A stretch of DNA of 64,000 nucleotides from Neoceratodus forsteri (Eukaryota > Chordata > Ceratodontiformes > Ceratodontidae), in NCBI GenBank assembly GCA_016271365.2, contig CM057452.1, forward strand, positions 1,244,989,001 to 1,245,053,000, read 5' to 3'. Under the pieces are notes generated by a model that saw only the letters and a list, made by a program, of their open reading frames with translations, was not told the origin of the DNA and searched no databases. Below, piece after piece: positions 30,434 to 40,774 of this stretch (the stretch's first letter is position 1; the number at the start of each line of letters is the position of its first letter). Both the position numbers and the translations under genes were made by a program.

Positions 30434-33400
30434 CAAGCATTTGTCAATGCCGAATGTTATCTTGCTGGCATTGGCATTGATAGTGCAGGAGTTAGAGAGA
30501 GATGTATAATAGGAATGGCAGTGAAGTATGGAACTGATGCCAACCCCATCCAACCCCGAAGAGACTGACAGGCATTGAGGTGTACCTTTGGGTCATCAGC
30601 TATAACGCTCATGCCACTTCACCTCACCCTACCCTGCAGACTCTGTAAAGTGTCGCGTTGTGCCTAGGGGTCATTGGGCCTTACACTTACCCCATTCCAT
30701 AAGGAAATATGTTGAGATGGGTGCAGTATAGGAGATAAGGGGGAAATTTGTGGCCGAAGAGTCCAAGGCACACCTTGATGCCTGTCACTGGCTGCAGGGT
30801 GGGGGTGGGAGTGGAATGGTATGAGTATTACAGCCGACAATCAAAAATCACACCCCTGACACCTGTCAGTCTCTACAGGGTGGGATGTTATGGTTAGAAA
30901 CCCTAGCGCCCTGGACGTTTGTTGGTATTTGCACTCTAAATTTTCAACATGGGCTTTTTGTGACCCCACTTTATGGAAGCATTTGGGATCTGTGCTTATG
31001 AACAGTGGCACTATAATTTTGTTAATGTGTCCTGAACTTTGATTTCCCACAGCAACCACGCCATTCTGCGCCAGATGTGCGAAAACACATTTTGGGCAGG
31101 ACATGAAAAATGACAGCTGAAATGCTCATAAGGAGGTGTGAAGAAATGACAATGTTGAAAACCTGGAGCGAAAATATTAAAAATTTTCAAAGTTATGAGA
31201 GTGCATGGAAACTGTGCAATGCACGCTCATTGCACAGTCATGTTTTGGAATTTTTTCACCAAATTTTCAACATAGGTATTTTGAGACAGCCATTCATAAA
31301 AAGTGTCACTGTGGTTTTCTTAATCTGTCCCAAACATTGATTTCCCACAGCGACCGCGCCATTGTGTGCCATATGTGGGAAAACACATTTCAGGCAGGAT
31401 GTGAAAAATTACAGCTATATTGTTCATAAGGATGTGTGAAAACATTGCAATGCTGAAAATCTGGAGTAAAAATATAAAAAATTCTCGACGTTACAAACAT
31501 GCATGGAAACTGCACAATGCACGCTCGTAACACAGTCATTTTTATGTTGGCGAGCTTGCGCTGCCAACATCTTGAGGTAGTGCAGATTTGGAGGCGCGGT
31601 CACTGTTGGACAAATGCAGGGCACGCATCAGTAAGTCAGTCCCTCATTCCCCAATCAGCCTGCATACCGGTGCCACACCATGCATACATAATGTGGCGAG
31701 CACATCTAAGGAAAGGTCCACTGCAATCCGAGCAAAGTTTGTCAGATGCAGCGGACCTCCCAACATGCTCGGCCACATTCTATGCATGACGGCTGCTCAA
31801 CTGCCAACTTCGGTGGTGCCCAATCCCCCTGCCAGCTTCCCGTGGCCCCAATGTATGTGCTGACGGGGAAGCCCACTCCCTATTGGCATAAAGCACTCCC
31901 CACATTTGTTATATGCTGAGGGGGGGCCCAATCCCCCTTGGCTCTTGCCCCCCCATTTTCCTTGTGTGCCAACGGGGATGCCCAATCCCCATCAGCATAA
32001 ATTAACCCATCCTTTTGTGGTGTGCCGACAAGGGTGCCCAATCTCCCATCGGATGCAGCACCCCCCCAAACAGTTAGGTGACACACTGGGATCCCACCCC
32101 AGCATGCCAAATCCCCTGAGGAAAAGAAAACTGTTCTGAGATGGTTTTTGTTCAACCCTGTAACACAAAAATGGTCCCTTGTAGTCTCCCTCCCACAACC
32201 TGCACCCATCCTCTGTGCACCCTGCCTCCTCACACACCTCCCTCACCCCATACTTGCCTGTGGAGTCCAGCGCAATGATCTTTGGTGGACCAAGAACACG
32301 TCTGCTTTCTTCAAAGCTGACCACAAACTGAGGAAATGCCGGTAAGCTGTGTAATGGAATAAATAGGGGGTTTTCAACTTTGCTGCATATCTCAGGCATT
32401 TTTTGGCATTTTGGCACCAAATTCTCAACATGGAGTTTTTGAATTCTTGCACTGTCATGGAGTTATTTGGTCCCGAAAGGTGATTTCGCAGTCACTGCAT
32501 GGAATCACCTTTTGGGAGTGTGGAATGAAGCAACAGTGCCAGTGTTCATGAGGGGGGCTCTCAAATAGCCTATGTTGCAAATTTGGTGGGAAAAATCAAA
32601 AAAATGACTGTTTTATGAGCATGTGTTGAGCAGTTGCTATGCACACTCGTAACTTAGCGAACTTGCAATATTTTCATGCCACATGTTCAGCATTGGCATT
32701 TTTCCACACCTTCTTGTGAACTGTACAGCTGTCATTTTTCACATCCTGCCCGACATGTGTTTTCGCACTTCCGGCGCAGAATAGCGCAGTCGATGTGGGA
32801 AATCAGTGTTTGGGACAAATTATGAAAATGACAGTTTCACTGTTCATGAGCAGAAGTCCTAAAATGACTTTGCTGAAAATTTGGTGATGATACTCCATAA
32901 CATGACTGTGTTACGAGCGTGCATTGCACAGTTTGCACGCACGCTCGTAAGTTCGTGAATTTATAATATTTTCACTCCAGATTTTCAACATTGCTATTGT
33001 TCTGCATCTCCTTATGAGCAGTATAGCTGTCATTTTTTACATCCTGACAAAAATGTGTTTTTGCAGTTCCGGGCGCAGAATAGCACAGTTACTGTGGAAA
33101 GTCCATGTTCAAGATACATTATGAAAATGACAGTGACACAGTTCATTAGCAGAGGTCCTAAAATGCCTATGTTGAAAATTTGGGGCTGAAAGTCCATAAA
33201 ATTAGTGTTTTATGAGCGCACATTGTGTAGTTTGCATGCACGCTCGTGACTTCGTGCATTTGTAATATTTTCACTCCAGATGTTCAAAATTTGCATTTTT
33301 CCACACCTCCTTATGAATGGTACAGCTGTCATTTTACATATCCTGGCTGAAATGTGTTTTCACACATCCGGCCCAGAATACAGTCACTGTACGAAACCAG

Positions 33401-34571
33401 TTTTCAGGACGGTTTGAGGAAATGATGATGACACTGCTCATGAGCAGAGGTCCTAAAATGCCTATGCTGAAAATTTGGTGCCGGAAGTCCATAAAATGAC
33501 TGTGCTGCAAGCATGCATTGCACAGTTCCCACACAGTCTTGTAACTTCCTAAATTTGCAATATTTCCAGGCCAGATTTTCATCATTGGCATTTGTGCACA
33601 CCTCCTTATCAACAGTACAGCTGCCATTTTTCACAGCCTGCCCAAAACGCGTTTCCGCATCTGTGGCACACAATAGCATGCTTGTTGTGGGAAATTACAT
33701 TTTGGGACACATTAACAAAATCACAGTGCCACTGTTCATGAGGGGAGGTCCCAAAATACCTGTGTTGAAAATATGCTAAAAAACGTACACAAATAATTGG
33801 GTTGTGGATGTCTGTTGTGCAGTTTGTATGCATGTTCATTGCTTCACCAGTATTTCATATTGCCACTCCAGATTTTCAACGTTGCCATTTTTTATGCCTC
33901 CTCATGAACAATACAGTTGTCATTCTATACATCCTGTCCAAAATTGTGTTTTCGTCCCTCTGTCGCTAAATGGCACAGCTGCTGTGCAAAACCATGTTTC
34001 AGCTAACAAAGTGATTGTGCCACTTTTCATGAGGTGGCCTGACAAGCAGCCCATGTTGAAAATGCGAAGTGAAACTACCACTACATGCCTACAGTGTTAG
34101 GGTTTCCAACTGTAGCACCCCACCTGGTATGGACTGACAGGCATCAGGGCTGTGACTTGGGATCATCAGATGTAATGCTCATGCCATTCCACCCCCATGC
34201 CCACCCTGCAGCCACTGACAGGCTTTGTGGTGTGTCTTGCACTCTTCGGCCACAAACTTCATCCCACGCTCTATACTGCACACACATCAGTGTACTTCCT
34301 TCTGGAATGGGGTAAGTATAATGCCCAAAGACCCCAAAGCACACCACAACACTTGTCAGTGTCTACAGGGTAGGGTGAGGTACAATGCCATGAGCATTAT
34401 AGCTGATAACCCAAAGGCACACCCCAATGCCTGTCACTCTCTACAGGGTGGGGGTGGGGTTGGCATCACTTCAATACTTCACTGCCATTCCTCTTAGGCG
34501 TCTCTAGGTCAGCCACTGCCAATGCCAGCGCGACAACATTTAGCATTGACAATTGGAATTATTTCACCAAA
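30434..34571. mobile_element. large palindromic (long inverted-repeat) element, copy 1
   Basis: Left end: ACAAGCATTTGTCAATGCCG, TGCTGGCATTGGCATTGATA. Right end (34,500-34,560), reverse complement: CACTGCCAATGCCAGCGCGA, CAACATTTAGCATTGACAATT. Next inward on each side is a ~450-bp block of 'gacaggcat...gtgtgcctt' sentences (30,560-30,900; 34,090-34,480 inverted), then arrays of ~295-bp units (left 30,920-31,560; right, five inverted units at 32,640-34,070). The centre (31,560-32,640) is non-repetitive, with an exon-like segment. There is no transposase. The family also occurs at 10,434-11,760. Superfamily unknown. Confidence 0.7.
32258..32344 (-). other. exon-like core segment of the palindromic element (copy 1)
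   Basis: Read on the minus strand, a pyrimidine-rich acceptor-like ...ggcatttcctcag precedes an open segment reading FVVSFEESRRVLGPPKIIAL and DSTG, followed by GCAAGTATGG at the position of a donor. Homologous segments lie at 35,549-35,635 (minus) and, diverged and in plus orientation, at 38,408-38,481. The surrounding minus frame is open for 142 codons (32,420-31,992). No protein family was recognised. It may be a remnant of the parental element's gene or a captured host exon. Confidence 0.4.
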
Positions 34572-37500
34572 TTTTCAACATAGGCATTTTAGGACCTCCA
34601 CTCATGAACAGTGACACTGTGATTTTCTTAATCCATCCCGAACATTGATTTCCCACAGTGACCGCTCCATTGTGTGCCATATGTGGGAAAACACATTTCA
34701 GGCAGGATGTGAAAAATGACAGCTATATTGTTCATAAGGATGTGTGAAAAAATTGCAATGCTGAAAATCTGGAGTAAAAATATAAAAATTCTCAAGTTAC
34801 AAACATGCATGGAAACTGCACAATGCACGCTCAGAACACAGTCATTTTATGTTGGCGAGCTTGCGCTGCCAACATCTTGAGGTAGTGCAGATTTGGAGGC
34901 GCGTCACTGTTGGACAAATGCAGGCACGCATCAGTAAGTCAGTCCCTCATTCCCAATCAGCCTGCATACCGTTTTACCACATGCATACATAATGTGGCGA
35001 GCACATCTAAGAAAGGTCCACTGCAATCCGAGCAAAGTTTGTCAGATGCAGCGGACCTCCCAACATCTCGGCCACATTCTATGCATGACTTGACTGCTCA
35101 ACTGCCGACTTCGTGGTGCCTAATCCTCGCCAGCTTCCTGCACCCCAATGTATGTGTTGACGGGAAGCCAACTCCTGTTGGCATAAAGCACCCCACATTT
35201 GTTATATGCTGAGAGGGCCCAATCCCCCTTGGCTCTTGCCCCCCCATTTTCCTTGTGTGCCAACGGGGATGCCCAATCCCCATCAGCATAAATTAACCCA
35301 CCCTTTTGTGGTGTGCCGACAAGGGTGCCCAATCTCCCATCGGATGCAGCACCCCCCCAAACAGTTAGGTGACACACTAGGATCCCACCCCAGCATGCCA
35401 AATCCCCTGAGGAAAAGAAAACTGTTCTGAAATGGGGTTTTTTTAACCCTGTAACACAAAAACGGTCCCTTGTAGTCTCCCTCCCACAACCTGCACCCAT
35501 CCTCTGTGCACCCTGCCTCCTCACACACCTCCCTCACCCCATACTTGCCTGTGGAGTCCAGCGCAATGATCTTTGGTGGACCAAGAACACGTCTGCTTTC
35601 TTCAAAGCTGACCACAAACTGAGGAAATGCCGGTAAGCTGTGTAATGGAATAAATAGGGGGTTTTCAACTTTGCTGCATATCTCAGGCATTTTTTGGCAT
35701 TTTGGCACCAAATTCTCAACATGGGGTTTTTGAATTCTTGCACTGTCATGGAGTTATTTGGTCCCGAAGCGTGATTTCGCAGTCACTGCATGGAATCACC
35801 TTTTGGGAGTGTGGAATGAAGCAACAGTGCCAGTGTTCATGAGGGGGGCTCTCAAATAGCCTATGTTGCAAATTTGGTGGGAAAAATCAAAAAAATGACT
35901 GTTTTATGAGCATGTGTTGAGCAGTTGCTCACGCTTTACCGTAACCATGAACTTGCAATATTTTCATGCCACATGTTCAGCATTGGCATTTTTCCACACC
36001 TTCTTGTGAACTGTACAGCTGTCATTTTTCACATCCTGCCCGACATGTGTTTTCGCACTTCCGGCGCAGAATAGCGCAGTCGATGTGGGAAATCAGTGTT
36101 TGGGACAAATTATGAAAATGACAGTTTCACTGTTCATGAGCAGAAGTCTAAAATGACTTTGCTGAAAATTTGGTGATGATACTCCATAACATGACTGTGT
36201 TACGAGCGTGCATTGCACAGTTTGCACGCACGCTCGTAAGTTCGTGAATTTATAATATTTTCACTCCAGATTTTCAACATTGCTATTGTTCTGCACTTCC
36301 TTATGAGCAGTATAGCTGTCATTTTTTACATCCTGACAAAAATGTGTTTTTGCAGTTCTGGCGCAGAATAGAGCAGTTACTGTGGAAAGTCCATGTTCAA
36401 GATACATTATGAAAATGACAGTGACACAGTTCATTAGCAGAGGTCCTAAATGCCTATGTTGAAAATTTGGGGCTGAAAGTCCATAAAATTAGTGTTTTAT
36501 GTGTGCGTGTGTAGTTTGCATGCACACTATGACCTCGTGCATTTGTAATATTTTCACTCCAGATTTTCAAAATTTGCATTTTCCACACCTCCTTATGAAT
36601 GGTACAGCTGTCATTTTACATATCCTGGCTGAAATGTGTTTTCACATCCGGCAGAATACAGTCACTGTCTGAAACCAGTTTTCAGGATCGGTTTGAGAAA
36701 TGATGATGACACTGCTCATGAGCAGAGGTCCTAAAATGCCTATGCTGAAAATTTGGTGCGAAGTCCATAAAATGACTGTGCTGCAAGCATCGTTGCACAG
36801 TCCCACACAGTCTTGTAACTTCCTAAATTTGCAATATTTCCAGGCCAGATTTTCATCATTGGCATTTGCACACTCCTTATCAACAGTACAGCTGCTATTT
36901 TCACAGCCTGCCCAAAACGCTGCTTCCGATCTGTGGCACACAATAGCATGCTTGCTGTGGAAATTACATTTGGGACACATTAACAAAATCACAGTGCCAC
37001 TGTTCATGAGGAGGTCCCAAAATACCTGTGTTGAAAATATGCTAAAAAGCATACACAAATAATTGGGTTGTGGATGTCTGTTGTGCAGTTTGTATGCATG
37101 TTCATTGCTTCACCAGTATTTCATATTGCCACTCCAGATTTTCAACGTTGCCATTTTTTATGCCTCCTCATGAACAATACAGTTGTCATTCTATACATCC
37201 TGTCCAAAATTGTGTTTGCGTCCCTCTGTCGCTAAATGGCACAGCTGCTGTGCAAAACCATGTTTCAGCTAACAAAGTGATTGTGCCACTTTTCATGAGG
37301 TGGCCTGACAAGCAGCCCATGTTGAAAATGTGAAGTGAAACTACCACTACATGCCTACAGTGTTAGGGTTTCCAACTGTAGCACCCCACCTGGTTTGGAC
37401 TGACAGGCATCAGGGCTGTGACTTGGGATCATCAGATGTAATGCTCATGCCATTCCACCCCCATGCCCACCCTGCAGCCACTGACAGGCTTTGTGGTGTG

Positions 37501-37837
37501 TCTTGCACTCTTACACAAACTTCATCCACGCTCCTATACTGCACACACATCAGTGTACTTCCTTCTGGAATGGGGTAAGTATAATGCCCAAAGACCCCAA
37601 AGCACACCACAACACTTGTCAGTGTCTACAGGGTAGGGTGAGGTACAATGTCATGAGCATTATAGCGGATAACCCAAAGGCACACCCCAATGCCTGTCAC
37701 TCTCTACAGGGCGGGGGTGGGGTTGGCATCACTTCAATACTTCACTGCCATTCCTCTTAGGCGTCTCTCGGTCTGCCACTGCCAATGCCAGCGTGACAAC
37801 ATTTAGCATTGACAATTGGAATTATTTCACCAAATTT
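34572..37837. repeat. tandem duplicate of the palindromic element (copy 2, ~3.27 kb)
   Basis: From ATTTCACCAAATTTTCAACA at 34,568 the sequence repeats that from ~31,250. The offset is 3,305 at 31,561/34,866 and falls to 3,266 at 34,081/37,347. Apart from the first ~180 bp, the copies are nearly identical, but copy 2 lacks many single bases or short runs (for example 'ggggaagcccactccctattggc' versus 'gggaagccaactcctgttggc', and the Phe-Gly stretch near 37,510). It contains the core and right arm but not the true left terminus. It was therefore produced by local duplication or assembly, not transposition. Confidence 0.8.
35549..35635 (-). other. exon-like core segment (copy 2)
   Basis: Sequence identical or nearly so to the segment at 32,258-32,344, with the same minus-strand open frame (35,711-35,283, 142 codons). 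It is part of the tandem duplicate, so it gives no independent evidence of conservation. Confidence 0.4.
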
Positions 37838-38940
37838 TCAACATAGGCATTTTAGGACCTCCACTCATGAACAGTGACACTGTGATTTTCTTAATCTATC
37901 CCGAACATTGATTTCCCACAGTGACCGCTCCATTGTGTGCCAGATGTGTGAAAACACATTTCAGGCAGGATGTGAAAAATGATAGCTGTACTGTTCATAA
38001 GGAGATGTGAAAAAATGGCAATGTTGAAAATCTGGAGTGAAAATATTAAAAATTCTCAAAGTTATGGGCGTGTGTGGAAATTGAGCAATGCATGCTCGTA
38101 ACTTAAGTAATTTTGTAAGCATTTTTCACCAAATTTGCAACATAGGCCTTTTGGGAGCCCACTTCATGAACAGTTGCACTGCTGTTTCATTAGTCAGTCC
38201 CAAAAGGTGATTCTGTGCAGTGATCACAAAATCACCTTTCAGGGTCAAATAACGAAATAACAGTGACTGATTTTATGAGGTGGGATCCCAAGAACCCCAT
38301 GCTGAAAATTTAGAGTCAAAAGTAAAAAAAAAAATTACCAAGATATCCACCTATGTTGAAACTTCTCCTATTGATGCCATTATACAGCTTACCTGCATTT
38401 CTTCAGTTTGCCGTCAGCTTTGAAGATTGCAGACATGTTCCCGCTCCACAGAAGATTGCGGCACCAGACTCCAGAGGTAAGTATGGAGTGAGGGGGTGTG
38501 GGGAGGTGAGGTGCACAGAGGGTGGGTGCAGTTTGGGGGAGGGGCTCTGTCAACAGCGCAGACCATTTTCTGTCTTTACAGGTATATGAAAACAAATGTT
38601 GGGGACACTGGGATGGGCTACCAGTGTGCCCCATGACTTTGAGGGCTTGATGTTGGCCAGACTGGGGTTGGCTCCCAGTGTGACTCACAATGGGGGTGGG
38701 CAGGGGCAGGAACATGCCAATGGTGTCAGCTTCCAAACACAGGGAAGCACACTGGGGTGGGCTCCCAGTGTGCCACACAATCTTGGGGGGGTTATAAACA
38801 TGCTGACAGGGGGATTGGGCACCCCCCTAGTTGGCTTTCTAAGGATTGTGAGAGGTGGATGGCAACAGCTGCCACCATGTTTATTGAAATATTTCAGCAG
38901 GCAAGGCACACCCTGCAATGACGGGGCACTCCCTCATTGA
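37838..38940 (+). mobile_element. palindromic element family, left arm and core in plus orientation (third, diverged piece)
   Basis: It starts like copy 2 (CACCAAATTTTCAACATAGG) but diverges from ~37,940 and carries further unit sequence. At 38,100-38,330 lies the reverse complement of the 32,380-32,650 block, including CCCAAAAGGTGATT...AATCACCTTTCAGGG. At 38,380-38,600 is the core in plus sense: acceptor-like ctgcatttcttcag, an open segment FAVSFEDCRHVPAPQKIAAP and DSRG, then GTAAGTATGG. From 38,600 'ctgggatgggctcccagtgtg' repeats three times with ~60-90 bp spacing. It is head-to-head with copy 2. The right arm is absent. Confidence 0.6.
38408..38481 (+). other. exon-like core segment, diverged copy
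   Basis: Flanked by cttacctgcatttcttcag and a full donor consensus GTAAGTATG. The 74-bp segment encodes FAVSFEDCRHVPAPQKIAAP in the same frame as the minus-strand versions at 32.3 and 35.6 kb (FVVSFEESRRVLGPPKIIAL), with about 12 of 20 residues shared. Frame and splice-like signals persist despite clear nucleotide divergence, which suggests past coding constraint. The product is unknown. Confidence 0.4.
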
Positions 38941-40215
38941 GGCAGTGAATTTCAAGTTGGTGGTATGCTTCTCAACTGCTGTCAGAGACAGTGTGCTCAT
39001 TCATTGGTGCCACAGAGACAAGTCCAAAAAAGCAGTGGCAGCATTGGTCACAACACTGCCACACCTCCACAACCTGCTACTCCAGCAAGCTGCCACAAAA
39101 TGTTGCTAGCGCTGCTTGAGCAAGACAACATAAAAAGCACTATTTATTTTCTTTTTATATGCAAAAATCTTGAAAAACCTCATTTTGTGTGATAGATTAT
39201 ATTGTAACTATTGAAAAGATGTGTCACATTTTATACAAACGATGGGAAAACTGTAATTTTTAACTTGAAAATGCTGTATTTGCACACTCACTATTTTCCA
39301 ACAAAATCAGTAATTTTATGTAACAACCAGAATTTTCATTTGAACAAAGTGATTTTTATAAAATTGTTATATTTGCAAAAAAAAAAAAAAGGCATTTTAG
39401 CAAGGTTTTCACATTTCCCGAGAAACGCTTCCCAACAATGAACAAACCCTTTTTGTGCAGTCCTGCAATTTGGCATTTTTTTTGTTTTTAAGATGAGCTT
39501 TATGTTGGGTGTCATGATGGCTCATCGTAATAGTGTACTAGATCAGAAAAACCATTCATTGCGAAGTATCTGACTTTCCAGATGTTGTTATTTCATGCTG
39601 AAAGGCCACTTCATGCAAACTGGCCATTTGCCAGAATAAAGGGAAATTAGAAGCAGAAAGAAGATTTTCAATACTAAGCAGCTGGCCCATTCCACTCATT
39701 AAGAGAGTTTATATGCAAATGACAACATGCTATGCTACACAATGATATACTGCAGGGTTTACATGTACAGTAACAGATACGTGTCACAAAACTGCAACTG
39801 GGAATTTTAGAAAATCTTTAAAAACTGACTTTATTACTTCTGCTTGTTCATATTGATAGATGTTTACTTGGAGAATCACATTTACATTTTTAAATATATA
39901 TTTTACTGGTCTTTAGAAAAATACAAATTCCATTTTCACGGAATATCAACAACATGTCACCCACTGACAAACACTGGTTTACTTGTATGTGTTGGTGACA
40001 TTCACTGGCAACATACTTGTGTGTTTTCTTCTCAAGTAAAAGATTAAAACATAGAAAAAAAAAACATTAATTGTTATTCCACTTGAAAACCTGCAACGAG
40101 ATGAACAATTAAACATGAGAAGTGAAACTAGATTTACAGCTATTTTATAAATTCTGTTTGTCATATTTTTAGCAAGTTTCAGCTGCATGCAAATTTAGTA
40201 GTATAGCATGCATGG
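38941..40215. other. no gene seen; AT-rich
   Basis: AT-rich sequence with an A14 run at 39,377-39,390. Several short open frames (39,211-39,441, 39,844-40,047) are low-complexity and lack motifs. Nothing matches repeats elsewhere in the window. Confidence 0.4.
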
Positions 40216-40401
40216 TGTAGTATAAATAGAATAGTAGATGGCCTGTCATATACAACAAGCTTAAGATTCTATCAAGGGTTCCTGATGAAACTGACGACCA
40301 TGAGAGCACAACTCAAGTGGTCTCTGATTTCATCAGGAGCCTGAGATAGAACCTGGAGTTTGTTGTACATGATAGGCCATCTACTGTTTTTATAGTATAT
40401 G
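40216..40401. mobile_element. ~186-bp hairpin MITE
   Basis: AGTAGATGGCCTGTCATATA at 40,229 pairs with ATGATAGGCCATCTACTGT at the right (about 40,368-40,388). The inner arms ATTCTATCAAGGGTTCCTGA and TCAGGAGCCTGAGATAGAAC also pair, leaving a ~40-bp loop. The arms continue outward into TATAAATAG and CTATAAAAAC. There is no coding sequence. A smaller palindrome on TGCTGTTGTACCATTGATCT lies at 40,640-40,716. Confidence 0.7.
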
Positions 40402-40639
40402 TAAAGCATTTGTTCTCGCACACATTTAAAAAAAAACCAAAAACAGGTACTATAAATTTAAAGAGAGTTGGGAAGGAGTTGGATATCAGGCAGCAACATC
40501 TAGTGCAGAATCAAACAACGAAATGAAGAAAAAAGCTTTCATTAATTTGAATTAATTTTGTCAGTTTCACTTGCTCTGGTTTGAACAGTGACAGGCTAAC
40601 CTTTTTCTTTTAATTGTGGCATGGGCTGCTGGCTAATGC

Positions 40640-40716
40640 TTGCTGTTGTACCATTGATCTGACATGAGATCGCTGGTACAACAGCATTCTAATATCAGAT
40701 CGATGGTACAACAGCA
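40640..40716. repeat. short palindrome with a repeated right arm
   Basis: TGCTGTTGTACCATTGATCT pairs with AGATCGCTGGTACAACAGCA, and a second AGATCGATGGTACAACAGCA follows 13 bp later. It could be a degenerate MITE tip or a recombination scar. Confidence 0.6.
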
Positions 40717-40774
40717 TTTCACCTGTCATTGAACTCACCTACATGTAGTCACCATCACTGAGCCAGAAACAATA

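Noticed and set aside
30434..38300. CRISPR-like regularly spaced repeats
   Set aside because: Units are ~295 bp with no short constant repeat and unique spacer pattern, and the context is a vertebrate genome. They are transposon arm repeats.
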